Of a stretch of DNA of 64,000 nucleotides, positions 1 to 10,061 are shown piece by piece (the first letter of the stretch is position 1; each line of letters opens with the position of its first letter). This DNA comes from Gnetum montanum (taxonomy: Eukaryota; Streptophyta; Gnetopsida; Gnetales; Gnetaceae). The stretch spans positions 169,906 through 233,905 of the forward strand of contig MNCI01033485.1 of assembly GCA_015680685.1 (NCBI GenBank), given 5' to 3'. The notes under the pieces are model-generated. The model was not told where the DNA came from and did not search any database. It saw only the letters and a list, made by a program, of their open reading frames with translations. The position numbers were made by a program, and so were the translations under genes.

Positions 1-1139
1 TGGCTCCTGCCCTCACATGGTTGTCCTTGGACTTTACGTTTACTCTCACCTCATAAACTCAGCAATGAGTCCACATCATCCATCCATTCACCATTCCATG
101 GTTTTCCTTCTGTTGAGAACATGTAACCCCTTCACTTAAAAACATTATAATTAATGTGTGACTTTTGTAGTTCCCAGACTCAGGGATGATCCAATGGTTG
201 AATTGGGTGTGACTTCAAGGGGAATACAGTATTCGTTGCTATGTTCTATCCCTTGGGTTGCTGGTCTGCCCTTACAGATTTTCTACCGCTCCACATCCTT
301 CTCTCCAAGGAAGCTTCTGGGCAGTTCGACCTTACATGGTGTGGTCCTCACCGAAAAATTCAAAAAAAAATAGAAAATGAAAAAGAACAAAATAAAAGAA
401 ATAAACATGAGGATTCAAAGCACACNNNNNNNNNNNNNNNNNNNNNNNNNNNNNNNNNNNNNNNNNNNNNNNNNNNNNNNNNNNNNNNNNNNNNNNNNNN
501 NNNNNNNNNNNNNNNNNNNNNNNNNNNNNNNNNNNNNNNNNNNNNNNNNNNNNNNNNNNNNGGTTGGTTTTGGGTATGAACTTAGGAATGGTTCTACTAG
601 GTCACTTAACCACAACTCCACACAGGGTTTCATGTGCTTGACACTTGGACTACCCATTCTCTCATCTCCCTTTGTTCCCATTTCTCTTCGTACTCACCTC
701 ATTGCCAGTTTTATGTTTTGTGTATTCATCGTGATGTCTGTGGGCTTCTCATGCATTGGCAGGATCTCTTAGGTAGGCGTCTTAACTAGCTACCACCATT
801 CCTTGGCCTCGGGGCCCACGAACCCCAGTGTTGAGGATATGTAGGGGCTACGAAGGCTATTGCTTGATATGGGGAGGACCCACCTGCATATTCTTGGTCC
901 TACTTATTAAGTCTCCCATCCGGTGGATTTCGTAGTTGATTATTTTTAGGATCCCATCACTCGGTTTCTTCTCAGCAAAGTTCTTTTGAGTCCCATTCTC
1001 CTATTTTTGTCTCTCTTTTTAGCCTAATTACCTTCCTTATGTCCTCAGCCATGTCCGGGCCTCTCACACACTTCAACCGCCCTAATTTGACATTTCAAAT
1101 TCATCATTTCGGGCTTTTTCCAGGTTAGTCAACATTGGT
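1..1139. other. 5' flank of a decayed LTR-type element, no intact gene
   Basis: No reading frame here resembles a known protein. The stretch is interrupted by an assembly gap and leads into the palindromic promoter-like segment at about 1150. It is probably the upstream LTR or flanking repeat of the element whose ORF starts at 1575, but I could not align it with the LTR at 4656-5533, so its identity is open. Confidence 0.3.
426..561. other. Assembly gap (run of N)
   Basis: Unresolved bases run without a break from 426 to 561. Reading frames that span this gap are not evidence of coding sequence. Confidence 0.99.
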
Positions 1140-1154
1140 CAACAAGTAAACACC

Positions 1155-1230
1155 CCTGTGTATACGCGGCTGCGTATACGCGGCCTTATCGACATAGTGC
1201 CTAATCCCTATATATAGGGCTGCTGTGCTT
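1155..1230 (+). promoter_or_regulatory. Palindrome-rich LTR-like promoter with TATA box
   Basis: Two GTATAC-centred palindromes, at 1160-1165 and 1174-1179 and each next to CGCGG, are followed about 30 bp later by a TATATATA run at 1209-1216. The layout of GC-rich palindromes just upstream of a TATA box recurs at 4694-4765 and 63520-63745. This is probably the promoter of the retroelement ORF that begins at 1575. Confidence 0.45.
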
Positions 1231-1574
1231 CACATTTTCATCATTTGAGCTCTAAATTGAGGGGATATTTTGCCATTTTTTCTACCTAACCTTTCCCAAC
1301 ACACCTACATTCCATCGCGAGTCTGCATCAACCGATCCTTGCCCTTTTAAGTAACCAGAGGTATGCTCTCAGTCATGGGGGGTGGTACCTAGGTGTAATT
1401 AATTAATTAGTTGGTTAATTACGAAAACTTTAGCTCTAACCCATAAATTAACACTCTAGAAGACTTAAAGGTGTGCCTATGCTAACAACATAACTTGGTC
1501 AAACTGAGAAGGTGTATACAGACCATCTTAAGCTACTTAGGTACAATCTAACGGGCGGTTATGTTTGATTGCAG

Positions 1575-4415
1575 ATGGCACCCAAGGGGCGAAGGACCAT
1601 CACAACCAAGGGACAAGCACCCACACACAGGAAGGGGATAGGAGTGCAACCGCTAGAGCATGCGAAGGGTTCTCATGCAACTGGGCCCCTCCATGAAGGA
1701 CTTGACGTGGAATCTATCCATCAGATTCCTAAAGAGGAGATTCCTGGCAAGCAATCGCAAGGGGATGAAACTCTTGGGATAGCACCATGGCTTGAGGTCA
1801 CTCTGACCCAAGCCTGCCTTGATGCTATCACGCCATGCGAGGTGCAACGGACGGTCCTCCAAGAGCTAAATTTTGGACCATTCCTCGAGAACACGCCAGA
1901 AGAAGTGAGGCTCCAACTGTAGAACTCTCTAATGTGGCCAATCATCACAACCAGTGGTGAATGGTACTTAGGAGAGACTTATCTCTTCTGGACGAATCGG
2001 CAACCAGGGTCTAGAGTAAGAATCAAAGACATTTATGTCTCTTACTTTTCAGAGGTGATAGCGCAGGCTCTGGGGTTACTCGAGACCAAGGCAGATGTCG
2101 TGAAAATCCCAAAGCAGGCTGATCTAGAGGTAAAGGCAGAATGGACCAAACGATGCTATGGGGTAGAGCGCAAGGAATTCGGCTCTCTAACCATGGCAGA
2201 GAGAGTGTACTCAAAGATCGTGTCTTACCACCTGAACCCAACAGTAAGACCAAGTAAAATCATAGCCTTCTTCACTCATGCATGTGCTGCCTTGAGTGGG
2301 AAATTCCCAATGAGTCTTCCACAGCTGCTATTTTTGGAGATTGAAAAGAGGTTCGCTGAGAGCGAATGTGGAAGATGAGCTCTCCCCTTTCCCTACCTAA
2401 TCACAAAGTTATGCAAACGGGCAAGGATATCACGGAACTTCAATGATGTAATCCGGCATGCCCTGACTACCTTCTGGCGGGAAATGATGAAGGATAGAAC
2501 TCCTGCCACCACACAGACAGAGGAGGAGTAGCAACCACCTCCACCACCTACACAAACAACGTAGTTGGGCTTGCAAACCACAGCAGAATACATCTGCAAG
2601 ATCCAGGAAACGCTCTTGAGCTAGCAAGAGCAATCCAGCAGGATTGGTGCAGGAGAAGACCCTTCGGCCTATTGCCTTGCCATGAGCCACCTGGAGCACG
2701 TGGCTCAATCAATTAACTTGCTTGAAAGGGTAGGGTCGATATTCTCCACTGCCTGAGCACAAGTACCAACTAGAACAAATCCAAGCACCTGAGAGGTAAT
2801 AGTATCAACCCAATAGTTATTCCCTGAAATTTCAGGGAATGCTGCTACCTTCTCGGTACACTTGCAAGATGGTGAAGGGGCGATGGTCCTGGTGATGCAG
2901 CATCAGGAACAGGAGGTTGCGGTCGAAGTAGTTGCTAACACAATTGCTATAGCTCTCAATGCACCAACAACACCTGTACCGAACGTTCATGGACTACAAG
3001 ATGTACAGGTGTCTATCGGAACTTCGTGTAGCAAGATTGATGCAGCCCAACATGAGGAGTTGTTGGACCGACTGGTGTGAATGGGGCAACCGCTTCTAGA
3101 TGTCTTCAACCTTCCGAACAACATTACTGCAACCCAATCAGAGCTACTCTTGGTAAGGGGCAAGAGTCTCGTTTTGGAAGGGAAACTTGAAGCTGCTCAA
3201 GCCGCTTGTCAATGCTTGGCAATGGAGGTAGCCCAATTAAGAGCTCAACTTGCCGATCCAGCCATCCTTGACCGTGAAATCACCAAGGATGAAGCTTTTC
3301 AATAGCTTCAACTTAAACTTTAGGTCGTCGAGGATGTGCGAGAGATGGCGATCTTCAACAAGTCCTTGGCAAACGTCCAAGCATATCACTTAGACAAGGA
3401 CTTGGCAGAGGTTTGCTAGGAGAACGTGCAATTGACCGTGGAGGTTCATTGCTTGCGCAATGTTGGAGCAAAGAATGAACACATGAAAAATTTTATCCAC
3501 TAGCAGCAGGAAGAACTAGCTAGGGTGAATGTTAACGTAAGAAGGTTGGCTGCTGAGAATTGGAATCTGTCAATGGAGGAAGTTCGGGCATTGGGACAAA
3601 AGTCTGCAATTGAAATTGCCGCTTGGAAGAATGAGGCCCTACAATTTAAAAACATCAAAAATCATTACAGGGACCAAGTGGGATTGTAGAAGGAAGTGAA
3701 TGAAAAGCATATTCAAGTCGCAAAGGCCAAAATGAACCAAGCGCTCCAGAAGCTCCGAGAGGGAGGCAATGTTTGGCAACCTATCTTCGATGGGTTGAAC
3801 GCCTACAATAAAGTTGAAATCTGCCTAAAAGGGCTGCAGATTGAGGAGATGATATAATACATGGAGCTTGCCAACCTTCGATATGCAAACCTAGCTATGC
3901 TCACAGCTGGGAGACTGTGGTCAGAGTTAGAAAAGTAAGTGGCCACCTCGTATTCCCTATATGAGGGTGAGTTCTAGGCACATAAGGCAACAAAGTAGAA
4001 GCTGAAAATGGTAAACGCAGAACTCGAGGTTCTCCGCACGAGCTTTGAAGGACAACGTACAGTCACAGAGGACCTGGCCCGAAGAATGAATGACTACCAG
4101 TAGCTGCAGGCATCAATCCGAACGTTCGACATCGAACGCAAGCAGTTCGCAGCCTGGTTTGTCAACCTGAAAGAACTCCTTCTGGTGCTGCCATGCCCTT
4201 GGGAAGTTCCAATTTCAACACACATTGGAGAAGCTGCCTAAACAGTGAACGATCCCAGAAGCAAATAAGAAAAAATGAGGGCTCTCTTGGAGGCCTTCCG
4301 GATGCCTCCAGAAGTTGCAGCTGCCGCGGGACAACCGTCATTCATGCCACCACCAACGCATGGGCCAGAGGCTAGAGAAGGTTCGTCAGAACCACCACCC
4401 CTAGGGACGGTGTGA
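1575..4415 (+). pseudogene. Decayed retroelement ORF: plant-transposon-type domain plus long coiled coil
   Basis: One reading frame runs from ATG 1575 to TGA 4413-4415 (947 codons) with no frameshift that I can find. About twenty in-frame stops interrupt it, and more than half are TAG (for example 1920, 2529, 2562, 2622, 3303). The first ~120 residues are polar and basic. Residues ~120-290 form a compact domain with a W-x-L-G-E-T-Y start and a segment near 2300 reading SLPQLLFLEIEKR, the general layout of the uncharacterised gag-like domains of plant retroelements. From about 2860 on, the product is a charged coiled coil rich in Glu, Lys, Leu and Gln, ending in a Pro-rich tail. No protease, reverse transcriptase or integrase lies downstream, so the element looks non-autonomous. 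The ATG follows a TTGCAG that could be a splice acceptor. Frame continuity is directly visible; the domain assignment is inference. Confidence 0.6.
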
Positions 4416-4655
4416 TCTTCTCCAACAATTTTGTACATCATCTTACACAGCAGAGGCTTCAGGATCGATGAGGTGTTCAATTTTGTCTCTGAACACCATC
4501 ATTTTTTGTAACTTATACTCCTCTGTAACTCGAGCACTTGGTCAAATTAATGTTATGTCATGTGTGTGTCATGTTATGTGTGTTGTAAATAAGAATCCAT
4601 ACCTTCCAAATTGTAGAGTAACTCGAGGACGAGTTTTTACTCAGTCGTGGGGGTA

Positions 4656-5533
4656 TGATGAAGTGTCATTAGTTGATGCATCGACTAGGCTGCGTATACG
4701 GGGCCGCGTATATGCGGTCGCATTGATGTGGCCTCCTTTACGCGGAGCCTATCTCAGCCTATAAATAAGAGGGCCTTCCGCCTCATTTAGGTACCTTTTA
4801 GTTAGTTGTAGCAAAGCTCTTGCAGTTTGTTCCCGTAGGAGATAGAATATTTTCCAAGTGCCTATAGCAGGTGTAAGAAAAGTGATCAGCTCTTTATTCG
4901 AGCGTTGATGTATCTGAGCCCATTGGCGTGACGACAATAAAGATGAACTATTCAAGCATTCCTTGCAGCATTTGGACTTAGCTATTTTATGCATTTAGTA
5001 GTTTAATATGTTTATGCTTTGTTAATTACCGGTTAATTACTTAAGTTTCTATTATTGTTATCTTAATCGCTATCGCTCATTCGTAGTTCATAAAGGCCAT
5101 AAGTACAACCATCTCGAACGTAAATCAAACACTTGGTAAACCTAGTGACGCTTAATGTCTGGTAACCCAGAAGTATTAGGAGATGCTCAGAACGTGCTCA
5201 GAAGATGGGATTAGATACTTATGCTAGGAATAGTTAGAGTAGAAGCTATGATAATTATAGATTAGACAATAGTTTATTCCTTATTCTTCATACCTTAATT
5301 AGCCACCAAAAGATAAGTAAAAGCTATAAAAATCATTAGCCTTAATCTCACTTAACCATCGTAAACAGAACCTCACAAGTGAAATTAGCAGGACAACGAC
5401 TGTTCTAACCCAAGGTTTCATTGATTAAAGTCTAGTATATGTTAAGTGCTTACAGTCTACGGAATTCGACCGAGTCACGTGTGAACACCTGTGATTCGTA
5501 TGGTTGAGTGTAGGGGTACCTAGCCACTCATCA
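4656..5533 (+). mobile_element. Probable LTR (3' LTR of the 1.6-4.4 kb element, or solo)
   Basis: The segment starts TGATGA just after a purine-rich GTGGGGGTA tract (polypurine-tract-like) and ends TCATCA, giving matching 6 bp inverted ends. Inside are GTATAC palindromes (4694 and 4708), a TATAAATA box at about 4759, a downstream leader (4790-4850) and an AATAAAG polyadenylation-type signal near 4936. TATA, leader and polyadenylation region align with 63741-63960. The upstream boundary is fairly well supported. The downstream end rests only on the TCATCA terminus, and no target-site duplication could be checked. Confidence 0.55.
4690..4767 (+). promoter_or_regulatory. LTR promoter: palindromes and TATAAATA box
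   Basis: A GTATAC palindrome at 4694-4699 and a degenerate copy at 4708 lie upstream of TATAAATAAGAGG (about 4759-4771). The same TATA context with AGAGG recurs at 63740-63752, followed by homologous leader sequence, so this is very probably the LTR transcription start region. Confidence 0.6.
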
Positions 5534-5589
5534 GTTGATAGGGTAAGAGTTTAACCCCATTAAGCCATTGAAGGCCTTGAAAAGGGCTT

Positions 5590-6420
5590 TGCACTGTAAC
5601 ATCAATGTGCTAATGACTGTGGAGAAAGGAGTAGATCTGGACTAGGCAATTGTTCATTGCAGCCGACTCCCCATACAAATTGCTAAACTCGACCTCCAAA
5701 ATCCAATAGCTAGCCAGCCTAAGACAATTCAAGGAGATGACACTTTTTTGAAATAATGAGGTAGCCACCTTAGCCTTTGTGATGGCAAGGGGAGCAGGCG
5801 ACAAAGGTAATCACCATGGACACAATCTAGAGAGGATAGTAGGGTTGATCTTAACATTATTCCAATCAATGTAACTATGTAGAATTTGCTAGGCTCTCCA
5901 GATGCTTTTGAAAACATGAGAACCTGGAAGAATGATAGTGAGGGGGGAAAAGATCCAATTGACAAAATGGATGCCTTTTCAGAAGGGCTTGTTTTTAGGA
6001 AATGCTTGATGAAGCCTTAATTGGAGGAGGGTCCCAATGATGTGTGAGGCATCTAAATGCTGAACCAACCACTTAGCAACCAGGGTAATTCCCTGCTTAT
6101 AGAAATTCAAAAGACCTAAGCCACCTTTATTCTTGGGGAGAGTAACAATATTCCAAGCGACTCGATGAAATCCTTTTTGAGAATCTTTGGAGTACCACAT
6201 AAAGTCGTGAAATAACCGTTCAAGTTTTTGGTAGGCACCTTAGGAGGGGGCCCAACACGAAGAGTAATACACATGGGTGGACACACATATAGACTTACAA
6301 ACAAGGTATTTACCCACAAGTGTGAAGGGTTTAGTCTTCCATTTATCAAGTTTCTTTTGAACCTCTAAAACAGTAAAAGGATCCCCACAATCTTAACGAT
6401 GTCTTGATCCTCGAGCCGCT
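5590..6420 (-). mobile_element. L1-type LINE fragment, ORF2 region after reverse transcriptase
   Basis: Minus-strand frames contain FMWYSKDSQKGFHRVAW followed by NIVTLPKNKGGLGLLNFYKQ, the segment typical of plant LINE ORF2 between the reverse transcriptase and the terminal zinc-knuckle region. An upstream piece, KLDKWKTKPFTLVGK, belongs to the same part. Frameshifts and stops show that it is dead. Neither ends nor target-site duplications were found. Confidence 0.7.
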
Positions 6421-9400
6421 TCCAATTATATGGTTGTAATTGTTGTGAAAATATTCCAATTTAATACTTGCGATATTTCGGCTTGGGATGCTTGTTCTTT
6501 AGGTGTGTTTTGAGGGGGGTGTGGGACCCGAAAAGAAGTTTTATTGAAATTAAAGATGCAACAATTACAACAACTTGAATAAGTCATAGGGTTAAAGGAA
6601 AGGGATAACCGAGAGCATCGTGAATGACGCTCGGGAAACACCTTAGAACAAAATCGATTGGATGTTGAATACGATTGGGTGGCTTACTAACTTAATCCCA
6701 AAACAAAATCGAGAAAATTTTTAACCACCAAAAATAAGGGAAGACGGAGATAACGACGTAGCGAAAATTTCCGAGCATGACGCATATGTTTGGATTCATG
6801 GCATATGATACTCATGCTACGATACCAAAACTAAATGACAACGGAGCAGCGCAAGGTGTTCAACACGACGCTGCAAGAGAACTCTTCCTTGTCTGCAAAA
6901 GCACTGTTTGTGGGGGCTTACCGAGTGCAATTGGAATTTCTCGAAGTTACCAGGGACGAATTTAGCTGAACGGCTGGTATACACACCAATTCCTGCGAAA
7001 TCTTCGGTGTTCTAAACGCTAGTCCCCAGGTTTCATGCTAGGAAAATTTTCCGTAATTTTATTTCTTACAAATATTGCTTCCCTTCTACACATTTACAAG
7101 AAAAGCGGTGGAGTTGTTGATTACCATGTGCTGTATGTTGTATTAACTTGAAATATTTTCACTGCTTCTACCGGTAGTTTTGTCTGGTGTAAGTTCGCTT
7201 TATTTTTTCGCTTAGATTATTTTTCTTGTAATTTTCTTTTCACTTTTTGTCGACGTATTAACAAATAATCTTGTTGGAGCAAACAAGCATTGTTATGAGA
7301 CGAATTTACCAACTTAATTTTCCTATTGCCAACATTTTTTTCTAACAATCGTAACCGATGATTAGTACATGCACAAAGTGCCCGTCATTTTGATACCCCC
7401 AGTATGCAATATATCAATATGCCTATGATTTGGATACGCAAAACATTTCATCTTTGCATAACTAGTCTTTGATCCAGTTTACATTTATTGTTTGTATAAT
7501 CGGAACGATTGACAGTATATTCAATGAAACCGCGAAATTATTTTAAATAATTTTCTTTTACCATTGGTTGAGCTGAACTCCGTGCACAGTAGCATTTTAA
7601 TCATATAAAAACGAATAAATGAATAGGATTTACTAAAATTTACATCTGCAATATCATTTAAGTTTATATTTACAATGATTAGCCAAGGAATGCATACTCC
7701 TTTAGATTCTTTTGTTTGCTTTGTAACCAGTTTCATTTTAGGAGCATGCAAGAGCTTTTAAGTTGTACCATAAAGTTATTTTTTAATCAGTAATATTTTT
7801 CAACTTTTTAAAAACACAATACATGAAGTTGTTTGTAAACATGAAAGCCACAGGCCTTTCAAAAAGTAGGAATGTTGCCAAGGATAAAATGTTAGTTAAA
7901 TAAAAAAAGTGCATTGTCTATAACTTAATTGCAAGAACTGAAAGTTTAAAATCTCAACACAATCAATGATGTGATGCAAAAACGCAAATGCAAATGCAAA
8001 TGAGTATATTATAAATTATGAATGGTTAAATTGGCTTCTCTAAAGAATAAAGGAAATCAAAATAGAGAAGAAAGAAATTTGGCAACAAGATATTGGAAGC
8101 CTAAAGCAAGCTTAAGAAGAGAATAATTTTTTTGGGAGGTAACTAACTAATTTAAAGAACAAGCTAGGAAATTAGAGGGCATAGATACGATTGAAATACA
8201 CTTCACTTATTAAGCTTCAATATATGTACAAATAAACAAAGAAAAAGAAGAAGCATTACCTTTTGAAGTGCATTAAATACAAGGATTGGAATTTTTGTAA
8301 TTAAATAAAATGAAATAGTGAGTTTCTGTATAAGTGTTTTTTCAGAAGAATTTATTACTTATTAAATGATGAATTTTTCAGAAAATTAAGCCAAGAATTT
8401 TGATATGTGTTGAAGATGATTGATGGAATCCATTGAGCAGATGCCAGGAAAATGCTAATAGAATTTGTTTTAAAAGAGAAAATATTAGATTATTGAAAAA
8501 TGCAGTCAAGATAAATTGTATTTTTTTTATTCTCCTCTTGTCATATATACATAGATTAGAGGTACTTTTAGAATGACAATTGGTAAAGAATCTACCAGAA
8601 ACGGTAAGTTGGGCCAAATATAAGGATGTTTTGGTTTTAATAGATGTTATATTTGTCTCCTTATTAGCTTGGACTGAATCGGCCATTAACTCTATTATAT
8701 TTTGAACTTTCCCCATCTTAATGTCAAGCAACCAAGTTGCTGATACTCCACAGAGAAACAAAAATATGCCATCATCAAACCATGGAAAATTTAAAACTAT
8801 AGTCGAAGTTGCTGAAATCATGGCACAAACAAACAAATCATCAAGAAACAGTGGAGATTTTATGAGTTTTATTGATGTGAAATCAATAGATTTTGGAGTG
8901 AAATCAATAGATTTTGGAGTGAAAATACAAATCAACGAGGAACATAAACAGGGAATCAATGAGAAAAGACAATAACCAAATTAACAAATGGAGAAATTGA
9001 TTATTTCATGGTAAAGGAATGTCATCATTTAATCTGTCAAAAGAATGAGGGAATTGATGGTTGTGCTATGAATGAGTGTCATTGTTTAATAGTTTGAAGG
9101 AACACTTAAAGAGATGGTTATTGCACAGTATGGGAGAGCTAGCATTCAATGTATAGATAAAGCAACATGTAAACATATAAATCAACTAGCATGGGAAATG
9201 GCAGGGGAAATCCAAGGAAACAAGTTAAAATTGTGAGTTTTATTAGTTCCTAAAAGATCTTTTATTTTCTTCCATGGGAAATTTTCTTTTCAGGTTTGTA
9301 ATAGTGATCCATCTTTCACAACGACATGAGTTCTATAATTAAAAATTTAAAACTGCCTCATAGGGATACATGACTTACATTGCGTATTTCTGCCTCATAA

Positions 9401-9712
9401 AGTTATAAACTTAGCTGTTCAAGCATGTGCTGATATATTTCAAAACCATGTATGCAGACATCTAATTAAATGCTGTTGATTTCGTTGTTGATCATTTTAT
9501 CTTATTCAAATCCGATTGTATATCATTCCATGCAGTTTGTTTTTCACTATGAAAGAAACTTCATCTGATTTTTGTTGTTTCTTGTTTTGCATATCCTTTA
9601 AGAAATAAAAAAGAAAAACTCTACATATTTTTCTTATTTGTTAGAATGCCTGCATGAAAGTATAAATACAAGTTAACATTTAACCTTATGACTTATATTC
9701 TTCTATTTCTGT
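6421..9712. other. 5' flank of the MORC gene with a CpG-retaining segment
   Basis: No conserved protein frame was recognised apart from the unexplained minus-strand ORF at 8378-8959. From about 6600 to 7600 CpG dinucleotides are common (roughly two dozen in 6600-7070), while the DNA from 7700 to 9700 is A+T-rich and CpG-poor. The CpG-retaining part is a candidate promoter or first non-coding exon of the gene that begins at 9713. It also contains a 62-residue + strand frame (6777-6965) with no recognised similarity. Confidence 0.35.
8378..8959 (-). CDS. Unrecognised 193-residue ORF with hydrophobic segments
   Basis: An uninterrupted minus-strand frame in strongly A+T-rich DNA. It has two hydrophobic stretches (around residues 36-75), a directly repeated TPKSIDF heptapeptide from a 21 bp duplication (about 8876-8920) and a polar, Lys-rich middle. 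I recognise no family. The frame could be a decayed membrane-protein gene or chance openness in A+T-rich sequence. No upstream promoter or splice evidence was seen. Confidence 0.15.
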   Translation of the reverse strand: MIPCLCSSLICIFTPKSIDFTPKSIDFTSIKLIKSPLFLDDLFVCAMISATSTIVLNFPWFDDGIFLFLCGVSATWLLDIKMGKVQNIIELMADSVQANKETNITSIKTKTSLYLAQLTVSGRFFTNCHSKSTSNLCIYDKRRIKKIQFILTAFFNNLIFSLLKQILLAFSWHLLNGFHQSSSTHIKILGLIF

Positions 9713-10061
9713 ATGGCAGAAATGAATTCTTCACAAGTTATAGATTTAATCAGTGATGGAGAGGATGATTTGCAAGATCTAGATAGTAAAGATCCAGGAT
9801 CAAGAACCATCAAACAAGAAAGCGATGAACTGAATGCCAATGAACCTGAATTTACAAAGTCCATACCTATGCCGAGTCTAGAGAAAACCCAAAATAGTGC
9901 ATCACTCTCTAGTCAAAGAAATTCTGTTCCAGCAGCATGCAGTGATTTTCATGCAGGAACCTTAGTGTCTGGCCAAGCTTCTGCACCACACAGAATATGC
10001 AGAGAATTTTGGAAAGCTGGAGATTACAATATTGGCATGACTTCTAAGACAGATACTCAAA
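9713..10061 (+). CDS. MORC: MORC exon 1: SUMO-interaction-like N-terminus to CREFWKAGDY
   Basis: Encodes residues 1-116. The hydrophobic VIDLI followed by an acidic stretch (residues 9-19) looks like a SUMO-interaction motif. The end (RICREFWKAGDY) is the conserved lead-in to the MORC ATPase. The donor A|GTATTA at 10062 is the only one in the right phase before the in-frame stop at 10103-10105; it gives AGT (Ser) when joined to exon 2. The start is uncertain. ATG 9713 lies inside a good splice acceptor (TTCTATTTCTGTATGGCAG, ending 9719), so translation may begin at ATG 9722 after an untranslated upstream exon. Confidence 0.75.

Noticed and set aside
415-681. Open frame across the N run
   Set aside because: Half of the translation is unknown bases, so openness means nothing.
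1-5000. 5' LTR partner of the LTR at 4656-5533
   Set aside because: Only the palindrome and TATA layout near 1160-1216 is similar; base-level alignment outside it fails, and part of the region is an assembly gap.
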